Below, one piece after another: positions 34,496 through 43,458 of a stretch of DNA of 64,000 nt. Under the pieces are notes generated by a model. That model was not told the origin of the DNA and made no database searches. It saw only the letters and a program-made list of their open reading frames with translations. Within the stretch, counting starts at the first letter, position 1. Each line of letters opens with the position of its first letter. A program made the position numbers and the translations under genes. Source of the DNA: an uncultured Sphingomonadales bacterium. GTDB taxonomy: Bacteria > Pseudomonadota > Alphaproteobacteria > Sphingomonadales > Sphingomonadaceae. Location: contig CAILBC010000021.1 in the NCBI GenBank assembly GCA_903832325.1, positions 38,739-102,738 of the forward strand. Direction: 5' to 3'.

Positions 34496-35197
34496 TTATG
34501 CCGTGAGGCGCGCCGAGGCCCCGGCCCAGTCGAGCAGCGGCAGAATTGCGGCAACATAGTCCGCGCGGCGGTTCTGCTTGTCGAGGTAATAGGCGTGTTC
34601 CCACACGTCGATCACCAGCAGCGGGGTCATTCCCATGGTCAGCGGGGTATCCGCGTTGCCCGTGGCCAGCACTTTCAATTTGCCGGCATCGCTGGCCAGC
34701 CAGGCCCAGCCGCTGCCGAACTGGCCCATGGCGGCCTTGGCCAGTTCTGCCTCCAGCGCGGCGCGGGTGCCGAAATCGCGCGTGATCGCCGCTTCGAGCG
34801 CGGCCATCGGCGCACTGCCACCAGGCGTCAGGCTTTGCCAATAGAGGTTGTGATTGAGCGCCTGCGCGGCGTTGTTGAAAAGCGCGCGCTGGTCGGGTTT
34901 GCCGGCGGTGGCCAGCACCACATCCTCAAGCGAGGCCGCAGCCATCGCAGTGCCCGCCACCAGTTTGGCCAGGTTGGCGAAATAGCCCTTGTGGTGCTTG
35001 TTGTAATGAAAATCGACCGTCTGCGCCGAAATCGCCGGGGCCAGCGCATCGGGGGCATAGCCCAGCGCCGGCTGCACCTGGGGTGACGGTTTGGCGATTC
35101 GCGGTGCGGCGCGCGCAACGGGCGCAGCCGAAGCCAGCGCAACGGTACCAACTGCGGCGGCAGCGCGCAGAACATCGCGGCGATTGCTGGGTATCAT
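34496..35197 (-). CDS. sodB: Superoxide dismutase (Fe/Mn type) with Tat signal
   Basis: A 233-residue Fe/Mn superoxide dismutase. Metal ligands by alignment are His64 (FHYNKHHKGYF), His116 (LNHNLYW), Asp197 and His201 (DVWEHAYYLD). The N-terminus NRRDVLRAAAAVGTVALASAA is a twin-arginine signal with a cleavable Ala stretch, so the enzyme should be folded with its metal in the cytosol and exported. Most SodB are cytosolic, so an exported copy suggests protection of the periplasm. Stands alone between the MDR and YifB genes. Confidence 0.9.
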   Translation of the reverse strand: MIPSNRRDVLRAAAAVGTVALASAAPVARAAPRIAKPSPQVQPALGYAPDALAPAISAQTVDFHYNKHHKGYFANLAKLVAGTAMAAASLEDVVLATAGKPDQRALFNNAAQALNHNLYWQSLTPGGSAPMAALEAAITRDFGTRAALEAELAKAAMGQFGSGWAWLASDAGKLKVLATGNADTPLTMGMTPLLVIDVWEHAYYLDKQNRRADYVAAILPLLDWAGASARLTA

Positions 35198-35304
35198 GTC
35201 CGGTTTCTCCTGACGGGGCGGCCATGCGGGCGCCCGGATCCGACGGGCATCATGCCACTGCGCCAGGGATCGGCAAAGCGGCGAAAGGGGTAGGCCAGCA
35301 CGCG

Positions 35305-35350
35305 CGCCATCAACCTCGCCATCAAGCGCGCCATCAAGCGCCCAATCAAG
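35305..35350. repeat. 12-bp tandem repeat, about 4 copies
   Basis: CGCCATCAAGCG-type units recur at 35305, 35317, 35329 and 35341 (the last reads CCCAATCAAG). The array abuts and overlaps the 3' end of the YifB gene (stop at 35346) and stands upstream of the superoxide dismutase gene. The 12-base period would be in frame if it arose from coding sequence. Confidence 0.8.
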
Positions 35351-36851
35351 CTCTGGGCGGAACCCGGCGATAGCTCAGCGCTTCGGCAATATGCACGCGC
35401 GTCACATCGGGCGCGCCGGCCAGATCGGCGATCGTGCGCGCCACGCGCAGGATGCGGGTATAGCCGCGCGCCGACAGCTTCATCGCCACGGCCGCGCGGG
35501 TCAGCAGATCCTGCCCGGCGGCATCGGGGCGCGCATGGCTGTCGAGCAAGTCGCCATCGAGTTCGGCATTGCTGCGCCGCCCGGTCCCGGCCAGCCGCTC
35601 GGTCTGGCGGGCGCGCGCAGCGGCGACCCGGCCCGCCACTTCGGCCGATCCCTCGGTCGGCGGTGGCAGCGCCATATCGCTGGCCGCAACCGGATCGACC
35701 TCCACATGCAGGTCGATCCGATCGAGCAACGGGCCCGAAACGCGCGCCTGGTAATCCGCGGCGCAGCGCGGCGCGCGGCTGCACGCCAGTGCCGGATCGG
35801 CGAGATGCCCGCACCGGCACGGATTCATCGCCGCAATCAACTGAACCCGCGCCGGAAACGTTACGTGCGCGTTGGCGCGCGCGACGGTCACTTCGCCGGT
35901 TTCCAGCGGCTGGCGCAGCGAATCGAGCGCGGCGCGCTGAAATTCGGGCAGTTCGTCGAGGAACAGCACGCCGAGATGCGCAAGGCTGACCTCGCCCGGC
36001 CGCGCCTTCATCCCGCCCCCGGTCAGCGCCGCAATCGAGGCCGAATGGTGCGGGCTGCGAAACGGGCGTGACCGGCTGATCCGCCCTTCTTCCAATGTGC
36101 CCGCGACCGAGGCGACCATCGACACCTCCAGCGCTTCGCCCGGGGTCAGCGGCGGCAGGATGCCCGGCAGGCACGCCGCCATCAGCGATTTGCCCGCGCC
36201 CGGCGGCCCGACCATCAGCAGATTGTGCCCGCCGGCCGCCGCGATTTCCAGTGCGCGGCGCGCCACTTCCTGCCCTTTGACCTGTTTCAGATCGGGGCCG
36301 CGCGCGGGCGGATCGGGTTCGCCGACGCGCGGCGGGGGCAGCGCCTGCGTGCCTTTCAGGTGGTTGAGCAATCCGATCAGATCGGGCGCGGCGATCACCG
36401 CGGTGCCGGCCCAGCTTGCCTCGGTGCCTTGCGCTGCCGGGCAGATCAGCCCGCGCTCGCTGGCGCCGGCGTGGAGCGCAGCCAGCAGCACCCCGGGGCT
36501 GGCGATGATCCGCCCGTCGAGCGCCAGTTCGCCCACGGCAACCTGGTCGGCCAGCGCCTCGCGATCGACCACGCCCATGGCCCCCAGCAGCGCCAGCGCG
36601 ATCGGCAGATCGTAATGCGATCCTTCCTTGGGCAGATCGGCGGGCGACAGGTTGACCGTGATACGCTTGGGCGGCAGCGAGAGCCCCATTGCGGCAAGCG
36701 CCGAATGCACGCGTTCGCGGCTTTCCCCCACGGCCTTGTCCGGCAGGCCGACCACGCGGAAACTGGGCAGCCCGGACGATAGCTGGCACTGCACCTCGAC
36801 GCTGCGCGCCTCGAGCCCCAGATAGGCGACTGTCGCCACGACTGCGACCAT
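35346..36851 (-). CDS. comM: YifB/ComM family Mg-chelatase-like AAA ATPase
   Basis: A 501-residue protein. An N-terminal ribosomal-S5-fold/LonC-like domain (residues 1-190) is followed by the AAA+ domain with Walker A MVGPPGAGKSLMA and Walker B GVLFLDELPEF, the zinc-like CRCGH motif and a C-terminal Mg_chelatase domain. ComM is a hexameric helicase that drives branch migration in natural transformation. Start ATG 36851 has AGGAAAGG upstream. Length and order are standard. Confidence 0.93.
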   Translation of the reverse strand: MVAVVATVAYLGLEARSVEVQCQLSSGLPSFRVVGLPDKAVGESRERVHSALAAMGLSLPPKRITVNLSPADLPKEGSHYDLPIALALLGAMGVVDREALADQVAVGELALDGRIIASPGVLLAALHAGASERGLICPAAQGTEASWAGTAVIAAPDLIGLLNHLKGTQALPPPRVGEPDPPARGPDLKQVKGQEVARRALEIAAAGGHNLLMVGPPGAGKSLMAACLPGILPPLTPGEALEVSMVASVAGTLEEGRISRSRPFRSPHHSASIAALTGGGMKARPGEVSLAHLGVLFLDELPEFQRAALDSLRQPLETGEVTVARANAHVTFPARVQLIAAMNPCRCGHLADPALACSRAPRCAADYQARVSGPLLDRIDLHVEVDPVAASDMALPPPTEGSAEVAGRVAAARARQTERLAGTGRRSNAELDGDLLDSHARPDAAGQDLLTRAAVAMKLSARGYTRILRVARTIADLAGAPDVTRVHIAEALSYRRVPPRA

Positions 36852-37028
36852 TTGCGTTCGCCTTTCCTCTTGCGTTGTGCCGCTATGGTGTAGCGCGCAT
36901 GACTGGGCAGCGCCAAGCTCCCCGATTTCGCCATTATGGCGCAAAATTGCCGCAATTAATCATCGTAAACGCGGCGTTCACTGTGGATCTTCGCGCCTTG
37001 GCAAGCCCCGGTGGGTGAGCCTGCGGGC

Positions 37029-37796
37029 ATGCCCCGCCGTCGATCCGCCCGGTTTGTCCTCCACTGCGTGGCCCTGCTGGCCGCGCTGCTGGTGCCGGCG
37101 CTGGCCCGGGCCGAAACCACCGTGCGCACCTGGACCGATGCCGCAGGCGCGGTGTGGACCGAAACCACCACTGTAGAAACCGGGCCAGTCGGGAAAACCG
37201 GGCCAAACGGGGAAACCGGTTCAATTTCGGCATCCGGGGCCGATCGGCTGGTCGGGGTTGCCGCCAGCATGGCGCAGCGCGGGTTGGCGCGGTTCGGCCC
37301 GTTCGTGGTGATCGATCGCACCCATGCCGCGCTGGTCGATGCGACCGACGCGTCCAGCCCCGCGCGCTTTGCCGCCATGCTGCGCACCTGGCCAACAATC
37401 CGCGTGCTGGAAATGGTCGATTGCCCGGGCACGCTGGACGATACTGCCAACCTTGCGCTGGGCCGGATGATCCGCGCCCGCGCCATTGCCACCGATGTGC
37501 CCCCGGGCGGTTCGGTGCGATCGGGCGCGGTCGAGCTGTTTCTGGCCGGGCAATCGCGCCATGCCGCGCCCGATGCCGATTTCGGCGTGCACGCGTGGGA
37601 AGATGACAGCGGGCGCGGGCCGGCCGATTATCCTGCCACGGCGCCGGCCAACCATGCCTATCTGGCCTATTACCAGGCCATGGGCATGACCCCGCATGCC
37701 GCCACGGCGTTTTATGCGCTGACCAATTCGGTGCCCAATTCGCAGGTCCGCTGGCTGCGCGGCGCCGATATCGCGCGGTTCCTGCCGCTGAATTGA
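37029..37796 (+). CDS. Secreted ClpP/crotonase-fold-like protein (COG3904-like)
   Basis: A 255-residue exported protein with a signal peptide (VLHCVALLAALLVPALARA). The core resembles the periplasmic ClpP/crotonase-like family: LALGRMIRARAIATDVPPGG, then SGAVELFLAG and DFGVHAWED. The usual catalytic-type Ser-Ala-Cys turn reads R-S-G-A-V, so peptidase activity is doubtful. A short Gly-Pro-rich repeat (TGPVGKTGPNGETG) lies after residue 45. Function unknown; the family match is by pattern only. Confidence 0.55.
   Translation: MPRRRSARFVLHCVALLAALLVPALARAETTVRTWTDAAGAVWTETTTVETGPVGKTGPNGETGSISASGADRLVGVAASMAQRGLARFGPFVVIDRTHAALVDATDASSPARFAAMLRTWPTIRVLEMVDCPGTLDDTANLALGRMIRARAIATDVPPGGSVRSGAVELFLAGQSRHAAPDADFGVHAWEDDSGRGPADYPATAPANHAYLAYYQAMGMTPHAATAFYALTNSVPNSQVRWLRGADIARFLPLN
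37176..37219 (+). repeat. In-frame 18-bp repeat encoding a collagen-like tract
   Basis: The DNA ACCGGGCCAGTCGGGAAA and ACCGGGCCAAACGGGGAA repeats and then decays (ACCGGTTC). In frame it gives TGPVGK-TGPNGE-TGS, a collagen-like Gly-x-y tract inside the secreted protein. It marks a local repeat expansion after the N-terminal domain. Confidence 0.6.
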
Positions 37797-37812
37797 GCGC
37801 GGCCGGGGATTG

Positions 37813-38142
37813 TCAGGACCAGGTTTCGTCGTTCAGCGGATCGTCGATCGCGTCGTCATGCCCGGTTTCGTGGCTGAGAAACACCAGCCCCATCAGCGCC
37901 CCCATCAGCAGCACCATCAGCCCGAATCCCAGCGCGGTGGCGATATAGAGGTGGATCGAAACCAGCCCGAATTCGTGATAGAGCCAGACCCACACCACCC
38001 CGACCACGCCGAGCGCCAGCTCTGCGGTCCAGCGCAGCATCCGCCGGTAATGCGTCCAGGCGATCGCGGCGCGCGCGGGATCATCCAGCGCCGATGCGCG
38101 CGGCACGGGGGGACGACTGCGGGTGAAAGGACCGTTCAGCAT
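37813..38142 (-). CDS. Small two-helix membrane protein, function unknown
   Basis: A 109-residue inner-membrane protein. A basic, Pro-rich N-terminus precedes helices WTAELALGVVGVVWVWLY and IATALGFGLMVLLMGALMGL, and the tail is acidic (GHDDAIDDPLND). I do not recognise a named family. ATG 38142 is chosen because GGAG lies six bases upstream; ATG 38154 is an alternative. It faces the secreted-protein gene with a 16-base gap. Confidence 0.65.
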   Translation of the reverse strand: MLNGPFTRSRPPVPRASALDDPARAAIAWTHYRRMLRWTAELALGVVGVVWVWLYHEFGLVSIHLYIATALGFGLMVLLMGALMGLVFLSHETGHDDAIDDPLNDETWS

Positions 38143-38283
38143 GGCGCACTCCATGCGCCCGGATAAATCACGCGGCAACCGCCTTGCGCCCGACCGCAGT
38201 TATGTCATGCTCCGGTCAAGACAGCGGTGACAAGCTGTCCCTTCGCGCAAGACAGCATAGCCTTATTCGCAAAGGAGGATGCC

Positions 38284-38715
38284 ATGACGATTGCAAGGCT
38301 GATTGCCGGGCGGGCCGGCCAGGTCTGGACCATCGATGCCGACGACACCGTGGCGAGCGCGGTGGAATTGCTGGCCGAACGGCGCATCGGCGCGGTTCCC
38401 GTGGCCGATGCCGGAGTGGCGGTGGCGGGCATATTTTCCGAACGCGATGCGCTCTATTCGCTGCGCAAGCACGGTGCGGCGATGCTGACCCGCAAAGTGC
38501 GCGAGGTGATGACATCGCCGGTAATCTCGGTCAGCCCCGATCATTCCGCGCTAGATGCGCTGGCGCTGATGACACGGCGGCGCATCCGCCACTTGCCGGT
38601 GATGGACCAGGGCCAGATGGTCGCGTTCATTTCGATTGGCGATCTGGTGAAATATCGCATCGAGCGGATCGAGGCCGAAGCCGAGGCCTTGCGAACATAT
38701 ATTCAATCTGCTTGA
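38284..38715 (+). CDS. CBS-domain pair protein
   Basis: A 143-residue protein made of two CBS domains: VWTIDADDTVASAVELLAER with AVPVAD, and VISVSPDHSALDALALM with IRHLPVMD. Such Bateman modules bind AMP, ATP or SAM and sense energy state. It follows a strong ribosome site (AAAGGAGG) 6 bases upstream. Stand-alone CBS pairs occur widely in alphaproteobacteria; no partner can be named. Confidence 0.9.
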   Translation: MTIARLIAGRAGQVWTIDADDTVASAVELLAERRIGAVPVADAGVAVAGIFSERDALYSLRKHGAAMLTRKVREVMTSPVISVSPDHSALDALALMTRRRIRHLPVMDQGQMVAFISIGDLVKYRIERIEAEAEALRTYIQSA

Positions 38716-38746
38716 GCCCGGGCGCCATGCACCCTATCTTGGGCGC

Positions 38747-39094
38747 ATGAACGCAACAGCCATCTCCCCCTCCGCCATATCGCTTTCGCCCAGCGCGGCC
38801 GCGCGCGTCGCGGCGATTGCCGTGCGCCAGGCCAAGCCCGCGATCCTGCGCCTGTCGGTCGAAGGCGGGGGCTGTTCGGGGTTTCAGTACCGCTTTGGCC
38901 TGGCCGATGCGCCCGACAGTGATGATATCATTGCCGAAACAGACGGGGTGCGGCTGGTGGTCGATCCGGTCAGCCTCGATCTCGTGGCCGGCGCGGTGGT
39001 CGATTATGTCGAATCGCTGGGCGGGGCGGCGTTCAAGGTGGAAAACCCCAATGCGGCCTCTGGCTGCGGGTGCGGCGCCAGCTTCAGCGTATGA
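38747..39094 (+). CDS. erpA: A-type iron-sulfur carrier protein (ErpA/IscA family)
   Basis: A 115-residue A-type carrier that delivers Fe-S clusters to target proteins. The three cluster Cys are in GGGCSGFQYRF (near residue 43) and GCGCGASFSV near the C-terminus, the usual C-x(~60)-C-x-C pattern. Name ErpA over IscA is a best guess. Its stop overlaps the exonuclease start (ATGA). Confidence 0.9.
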   Translation: MNATAISPSAISLSPSAAARVAAIAVRQAKPAILRLSVEGGGCSGFQYRFGLADAPDSDDIIAETDGVRLVVDPVSLDLVAGAVVDYVESLGGAAFKVENPNAASGCGCGASFSV

Positions 39095-39894
39095 CCGGCG
39101 GACCGGCCGGTTCGGGCGCGATCACCATTGCCTCGTTCAATGTCAACGGCATCAAGGCGCGGCTGCCGCGGCTGATCGAATGGCTGGACGAAACGCGGCC
39201 CGATGTGGCCTGCCTGCAGGAAATCAAGACGCAGGACGAAGGGTTTCCCGCGGCCGACATCGCGGCTGCCGGCTATCGCGCGATCTGGCACGGGCAAAAA
39301 GGTTTCAACGGCGTGGCCATCCTGGCGCGCGGCGCCGACCCGGTGGAAGTGCAACGCGGCCTGGGCGGAGAGCCGGAGGACGAACAGTCCCGTTATCTTG
39401 AGGCCGACGTGTTCGGGGTCCGCGTGGCGTGCATCTATCTGCCCAACGGCAACCCGCAGCCGGGGCCCAAATTCGATTACAAACTGCGCTGGATGGACCG
39501 GCTGGCCACGCGCATGGCCGCGATCAGCGCCGAAGAAGTGCCCGCCGTGGTGATCGGCGATTACAATGTCGTGCCCACCGACCACGATATCTGGGATCGC
39601 CGCGCGATGGCTGATGATGCGCTGATGCAGCCCGCGTCGCGCGATGCGCTGCGCCGGTTGACCAATGCCGGGTGGACCGACGCGCTGGGCCTGCACAATC
39701 CGCGCGGCGGGGTGTGGACATATTGGGATTACCAGGCCGGCGCGTGGCAGCGCGACCACGGTTTCCGCATCGATCATGCCCTGCTGTCGGCCGAAGCGGC
39801 CGACCGGTTGCAGGCCGCAGGCGTCGACAAAACCTTTCGCGGGCGCGAAAAGGCGAGCGACCATGCCCCGATGTGGGTGCGCCTGGCGCGATGA
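39091..39894 (+). CDS. xthA: Exodeoxyribonuclease III
   Basis: A 267-residue AP endonuclease/3'-5' exonuclease for base-excision repair. Active-site motifs are ASFNVNGIKARL, LQEIKTQDEGFP, GDYNVVPTDHDI, RIDHALLS and KASDHAPMWV, each holding a metal or catalytic residue. ATG 39091 overlaps the erpA stop and is preferred over the open frame further upstream. Standard length. Confidence 0.95.
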   Translation: MTGGPAGSGAITIASFNVNGIKARLPRLIEWLDETRPDVACLQEIKTQDEGFPAADIAAAGYRAIWHGQKGFNGVAILARGADPVEVQRGLGGEPEDEQSRYLEADVFGVRVACIYLPNGNPQPGPKFDYKLRWMDRLATRMAAISAEEVPAVVIGDYNVVPTDHDIWDRRAMADDALMQPASRDALRRLTNAGWTDALGLHNPRGGVWTYWDYQAGAWQRDHGFRIDHALLSAEAADRLQAAGVDKTFRGREKASDHAPMWVRLAR

Positions 39895-40146
39895 TCCGCG
39901 CGGTGCATGCGACCGGCTGCACGCGCGCCGGATCGACATAACCAGCGGTTTTCCCCTAAGCACGGCTTGTCAAGGCGCGGGCCAATCCCCACTTCGCAAC
40001 TGCAAGGCCCCTGTGCCACCCGGTTGCGCGCAAGTGCGAGAAGGGTTCGGCCCCGTGGCACCGTTTTTGGCATCGCGGGGAACCCTCGCGTCCGCCATCG
40101 GCCCGCCCACCCCCCGGGGCTGGCCGTAAAATTGGAAAGTTTTCGC

Positions 40147-40296
40147 ATGCAGCCTTTCGGCAAGGATTTCTACCGCGCGCTGGCGATCGGCTTTCTGGTC
40201 GGCTGCGCGGGCATGGCGCTGAGCGTCAATGGCGTGGCCGGTCATGCTTCGGCGGCGCCAGTCATGGCGCATATCGGCACGCCAACCGGCCGTTGA
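40147..40296 (+). CDS. Small membrane or secreted protein, function unknown
   Basis: A 49-residue protein with a hydrophobic core (ALAIGFLVGCAGMALSV) after a short charged N-terminus, then a Gly/Ala/His-rich tail. GGAAAG lies upstream of ATG 40147. It would be a one-helix membrane peptide or a small exported protein. Its stop codon falls inside the 14-bp repeat at 40288, so the repeat writes its last residues. No family recognised. Confidence 0.45.
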   Translation: MQPFGKDFYRALAIGFLVGCAGMALSVNGVAGHASAAPVMAHIGTPTGR

Positions 40297-40363
40297 CATC
40301 CGGCCGTTGACATCCGGCCGCTGACATCCGGCCGCTGATATCCGTCCGCTCACATCCGGCCGG
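40288..40363. repeat. 14-bp tandem repeat, 5 copies plus a partial one
   Basis: GGCCGTTGACATCC repeats at 40288, 40302, 40316, 40330 and 40344, then a partial GGCCGG ends at 40363. Copies 1 and 2 are identical; copies 3-5 differ by one to three bases (CTGACATCC, CTGATATCC, GTCCGCTCACATCC). It contains the stop codon of the 49-residue gene and ends about 48 bases before the Fur-family gene. There are no spacers, so it is not a CRISPR array. Confidence 0.93.
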
Positions 40364-40410
40364 TTTACGCCAGCACTTGCAACCCGCCGCAGGCAGCTTA
40401 TCCTTGGGCG

Positions 40411-40875
40411 ATGACTGGCCACCTGCATCACGATCTTGACGGCGAACATCTGGTCGATGCGGCGCGCCTGGCGCTGGTCGCCGCGGGCGAGCAATGGACC
40501 GACATGCGCGCCGATGTGTTTGCCGCGCTGACCGCGCGCGAAACTCCGGCATCGGCCTATGACATTGCCGACGGCGTGGGATCGCAACGCGGCAAGCGCG
40601 TGGCCGCCAACACCGTCTATCGCATTCTCGACTTGTTCGTGCGCACCAACCTGGCGCGCCGCGTGGAAAGCGCCAATGCCTATGTCGCCAACCCGCACCC
40701 GGGGTGCCGCCACGATTGCATTTTCCTGATTTGCGATTCGTGCGGCGGCGCCACCCACCTGGATGACGACCGCATGACCGGCGCCTTGCGCGAAGCGGCA
40801 CGCACCGCCGGCTTTGCCGATGTGCGCCCGGTGGTCGAAATCCGCGGGATCTGCCGCAACTGCGCGGGGACCTGA
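40411..40875 (+). CDS. Fur-family metal-responsive repressor (Zur-like)
   Basis: A 154-residue Fur-family regulator. The winged helix includes TPASAYDIADGVG and VAANTVYRILDLFVR. Zinc-site cysteines appear as CDSCGG and CRNCAG near residues 112 and 150, and His-rich segments (HLHHD, HPGCRHD) follow Zur-type layout. It probably represses zinc uptake genes, but no target sits next to it. The operator is not obvious. Confidence 0.85.
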   Translation: MTGHLHHDLDGEHLVDAARLALVAAGEQWTDMRADVFAALTARETPASAYDIADGVGSQRGKRVAANTVYRILDLFVRTNLARRVESANAYVANPHPGCRHDCIFLICDSCGGATHLDDDRMTGALREAARTAGFADVRPVVEIRGICRNCAGT

Positions 40876-40890
40876 ACCGGGCCACCGCAT

Positions 40891-41433
40891 TCAATCCGGC
40901 GCAAAATCCTTGCGCATGCGCTTCATCGGCACCGGGGCGCCGCCGCGATCGTCCAGAATGTCCTCGATCACGCGGTATCCGGCCGACAGGTACAGCGGGA
41001 TGCCCGCCATCGTGCCCATCAGTTCGCAGGCGACAAACCCTTCGCCGCGCGCCGCCGCCTCGCAATGCGCCAGCAGTGCGCGGCCAACCCCGCGCCGGGC
41101 AAAGTCGGGCTGGGTATACATCGCGCGAATCCGCGCCGGTTCGCTGGCAGGATCGAGCAGGCGTGGTTCGCGCAGGCCCGCGCTGCTGTCGGGGCCATAG
41201 AGCGTGGCGCGGCGGCTCCAGCCGCCACATCCGGCAATCGCGCCGTCGATCCGCGCGATGAAATAGGTGCCGTCTTCGACCAGTTGCCGATCGAGCCCCA
41301 TCACCGCGCGGCTCGATGCGATCTGTTCGGGCGAGAGAAAACCCCGCTGCAATTCGCCGATCGCAGCATCCATCACCGCGCGCAGGGCATCAAGATCGGC
41401 AGGCGCCGCCAACTGAAATCGGATATCGGGCAT
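40891..41433 (-). CDS. GNAT-family N-acetyltransferase
   Basis: A 180-residue acetyltransferase. The acetyl-CoA loop reads PDFARRGVGRALLAHCE and the C-terminal strand is IPLYLSAGYRVIED. It acetylates an amine substrate that cannot be deduced. ATG 41433 gives the normal N-terminus (MPDIRFQLAAPADLDAL). It is divergent from dxs. Confidence 0.87.
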   Translation of the reverse strand: MPDIRFQLAAPADLDALRAVMDAAIGELQRGFLSPEQIASSRAVMGLDRQLVEDGTYFIARIDGAIAGCGGWSRRATLYGPDSSAGLREPRLLDPASEPARIRAMYTQPDFARRGVGRALLAHCEAAARGEGFVACELMGTMAGIPLYLSAGYRVIEDILDDRGGAPVPMKRMRKDFAPD

Positions 41434-41531
41434 CACAGGGTTTCTTGACCACACATCATCAACCCGGCAAACGGTTTTTTTACCGCCACGTCGGGTTCGA
41501 CAGCGCGGGCGAGAGGGTGTAGGAACGATAA

Positions 41532-43454
41532 ATGTCCGCGAATCCGGCAACGCCGCTTCTTGATACGGTCGACACCCCGGCCGACTTGCGCAAGCTCCCA
41601 TCGTCGCAATTGCGGCAACTTGCCGATGAACTGCGCACCGAAATGCTCGCTTCGGTGGGGCAGACGGGCGGGCACCTGGGATCGGGCCTGGGCGTGGTCG
41701 AATTGACCGTTGCGGTGCATTACGTGTTCAACACGCCCGATGATCAGTTGATCTGGGATGTGGGCCACCAGGCCTATCCGCACAAGATTCTGACCGGGCG
41801 CCGCGCGCGCATGCGCACATTGCGCCAGGGCGGCGGGCTGTCGGGCTTTACCAGGCGCAGCGAAAGCGAATACGATCCGTTTGGCGCGGCGCATTCGTCC
41901 ACTTCGATTTCGGCGGCGCTGGGCTTTGCCATTGCCAACAAGCTGACCGGGCGGCCGGGCAAATCGATTGCCGTGATCGGCGATGGCGCGATGAGCGCGG
42001 GCATGGCCTATGAGGCGATGAACAACGCCGGCGCGGCGGGCAACCGGCTGATCGTGATCCTGAACGACAACGACATGTCGATCGCGCCGCCGGTGGGCGG
42101 GCTGTCGGCCTATCTGGCGCGGCTGGTGTCATCACGGCCGTTTCTGGAGCTGCGCGATCTGGCGCGGCGCCTGTCAAAGCGTCTGCCCCGCCCGCTGGCC
42201 AAGGCCGCGGCAAAGACCGACGAATTCGCCCGCGGCATGGCGATGGGCGGCACCCTGTTCGAAGAACTGGGCTTCTATTACGTCGGGCCGATCGACGGGC
42301 ACAATCTGGATCAACTGATCCCCGTGCTGGAAAACGTGCGCGATGCGGCCGAAGGCCCCTGCCTGATCCACGTGGTGACGCAAAAGGGCAAAGGCTATGC
42401 CCCGGCCGAAGCCGCCGCCGACAAATATCACGGCGTGCAGAAATTCAACGTGGTGACTGGCGAGCAGGTCAAAAGCGCGCCCGGTGCGCCCAGCTATACC
42501 ACCGTCTTTGCCGACGCGCTGGTGGCCGAGGCGAACCGCGACAGCACGATTTGCGCGATCACCGCGGCGATGCCGTCGGGCACCGGGCTGGACCGCTTTA
42601 CCAAGGCGCACCCCGATCGCATGTTCGATGTCGGCATTGCCGAACAGCACGGGGTGACCTTTGCCGCCGGGCTGGCAGCCCAGGGCATGCGCCCGTTCTG
42701 CGCGATCTATTCCACATTCCTGCAGCGTGCCTATGACCAGGTGGTGCACGATGTTGCGATCCAGAACCTGCCGGTGCGCTTTGCCATCGATCGCGCCGGG
42801 CTGGTCGGCGCCGATGGCGCGACCCATGCCGGATCGTTCGATGTGACGTATCTCGCCAGCCTGCCCAACATGGTGGTGATGGCCGCCGCCGACGAGGCGG
42901 AGCTGGTGCACATGACCCACACCGCGGCGATGCACGACAGCGGCCCGATCGCGTTCCGCTATCCGCGCGGCAATGGCACCGGCGTGCCGCTGCCGGCGGT
43001 GCCGGAGCGGCTGGAAATCGGCAAGGGCCGCATCGTGCGCGAAGGCGGGCGGATTGCCATCCTGTCACTGGGCACGCGGCTGGCCGAGGCGCTGAAAGCC
43101 GCCGACCTGCTCGATGCGCGCGGCCTGCCGACCACGGTGGCAGACTTGCGCTTTGTCAAACCGCTGGATCAGGATCTGATCCGCCGCCTGATCCTGTCGC
43201 ATGATGTCGTCGTGACCATCGAAGAGGGTGCGATTGGCGGGCTGGGCGCGCATGTGCTGACCATGGCCAGCGATGAAGGGCTGACCGACAACGGGTTGAA
43301 AATCCGCACGATGCGCCTGCCCGACGTGTTCCAGGATCACGACAACCCCGACCGGCAGTACGAAACCGCGGGCCTGACGGCATCACACGTGGTCGATACC
43401 GTGCTGAAGGCACTGCGCCACAACAGCGCCGGCGTGCAGGAAGCCCGCGCCTGA
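41532..43454 (+). CDS. dxs: 1-deoxy-D-xylulose-5-phosphate synthase
   Basis: First enzyme of the MEP isoprenoid pathway: thiamine-diphosphate-dependent condensation of pyruvate and glyceraldehyde-3-phosphate. The 640 residues show the TPP motif [20 protein letters not shown] ... [15 protein letters not shown], the transketolase-type [15 protein letters not shown] and the C-terminal domain [15 protein letters not shown]. Length is normal. The product also feeds thiamine and pyridoxal synthesis, and in sphingomonads carotenoids. Confidence 0.97.
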   Translation: MSANPATPLLDTVDTPADLRKLPSSQLRQLADELRTEMLASVGQTGGHLGSGLGVVELTVAVHYVFNTPDDQLIWDVGHQAYPHKILTGRRARMRTLRQGGGLSGFTRRSESEYDPFGAAHSSTSISAALGFAIANKLTGRPGKSIAVIGDGAMSAGMAYEAMNNAGAAGNRLIVILNDNDMSIAPPVGGLSAYLARLVSSRPFLELRDLARRLSKRLPRPLAKAAAKTDEFARGMAMGGTLFEELGFYYVGPIDGHNLDQLIPVLENVRDAAEGPCLIHVVTQKGKGYAPAEAAADKYHGVQKFNVVTGEQVKSAPGAPSYTTVFADALVAEANRDSTICAITAAMPSGTGLDRFTKAHPDRMFDVGIAEQHGVTFAAGLAAQGMRPFCAIYSTFLQRAYDQVVHDVAIQNLPVRFAIDRAGLVGADGATHAGSFDVTYLASLPNMVVMAAADEAELVHMTHTAAMHDSGPIAFRYPRGNGTGVPLPAVPERLEIGKGRIVREGGRIAILSLGTRLAEALKAADLLDARGLPTTVADLRFVKPLDQDLIRRLILSHDVVVTIEEGAIGGLGAHVLTMASDEGLTDNGLKIRTMRLPDVFQDHDNPDRQYETAGLTASHVVDTVLKALRHNSAGVQEARA

Positions 43455-43458
43455 ACGG

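Noticed and set aside
40288..40363. The 14-bp array as a CRISPR
   Set aside because: Units are contiguous with no spacers, too short for CRISPR repeats, and no cas gene is present.
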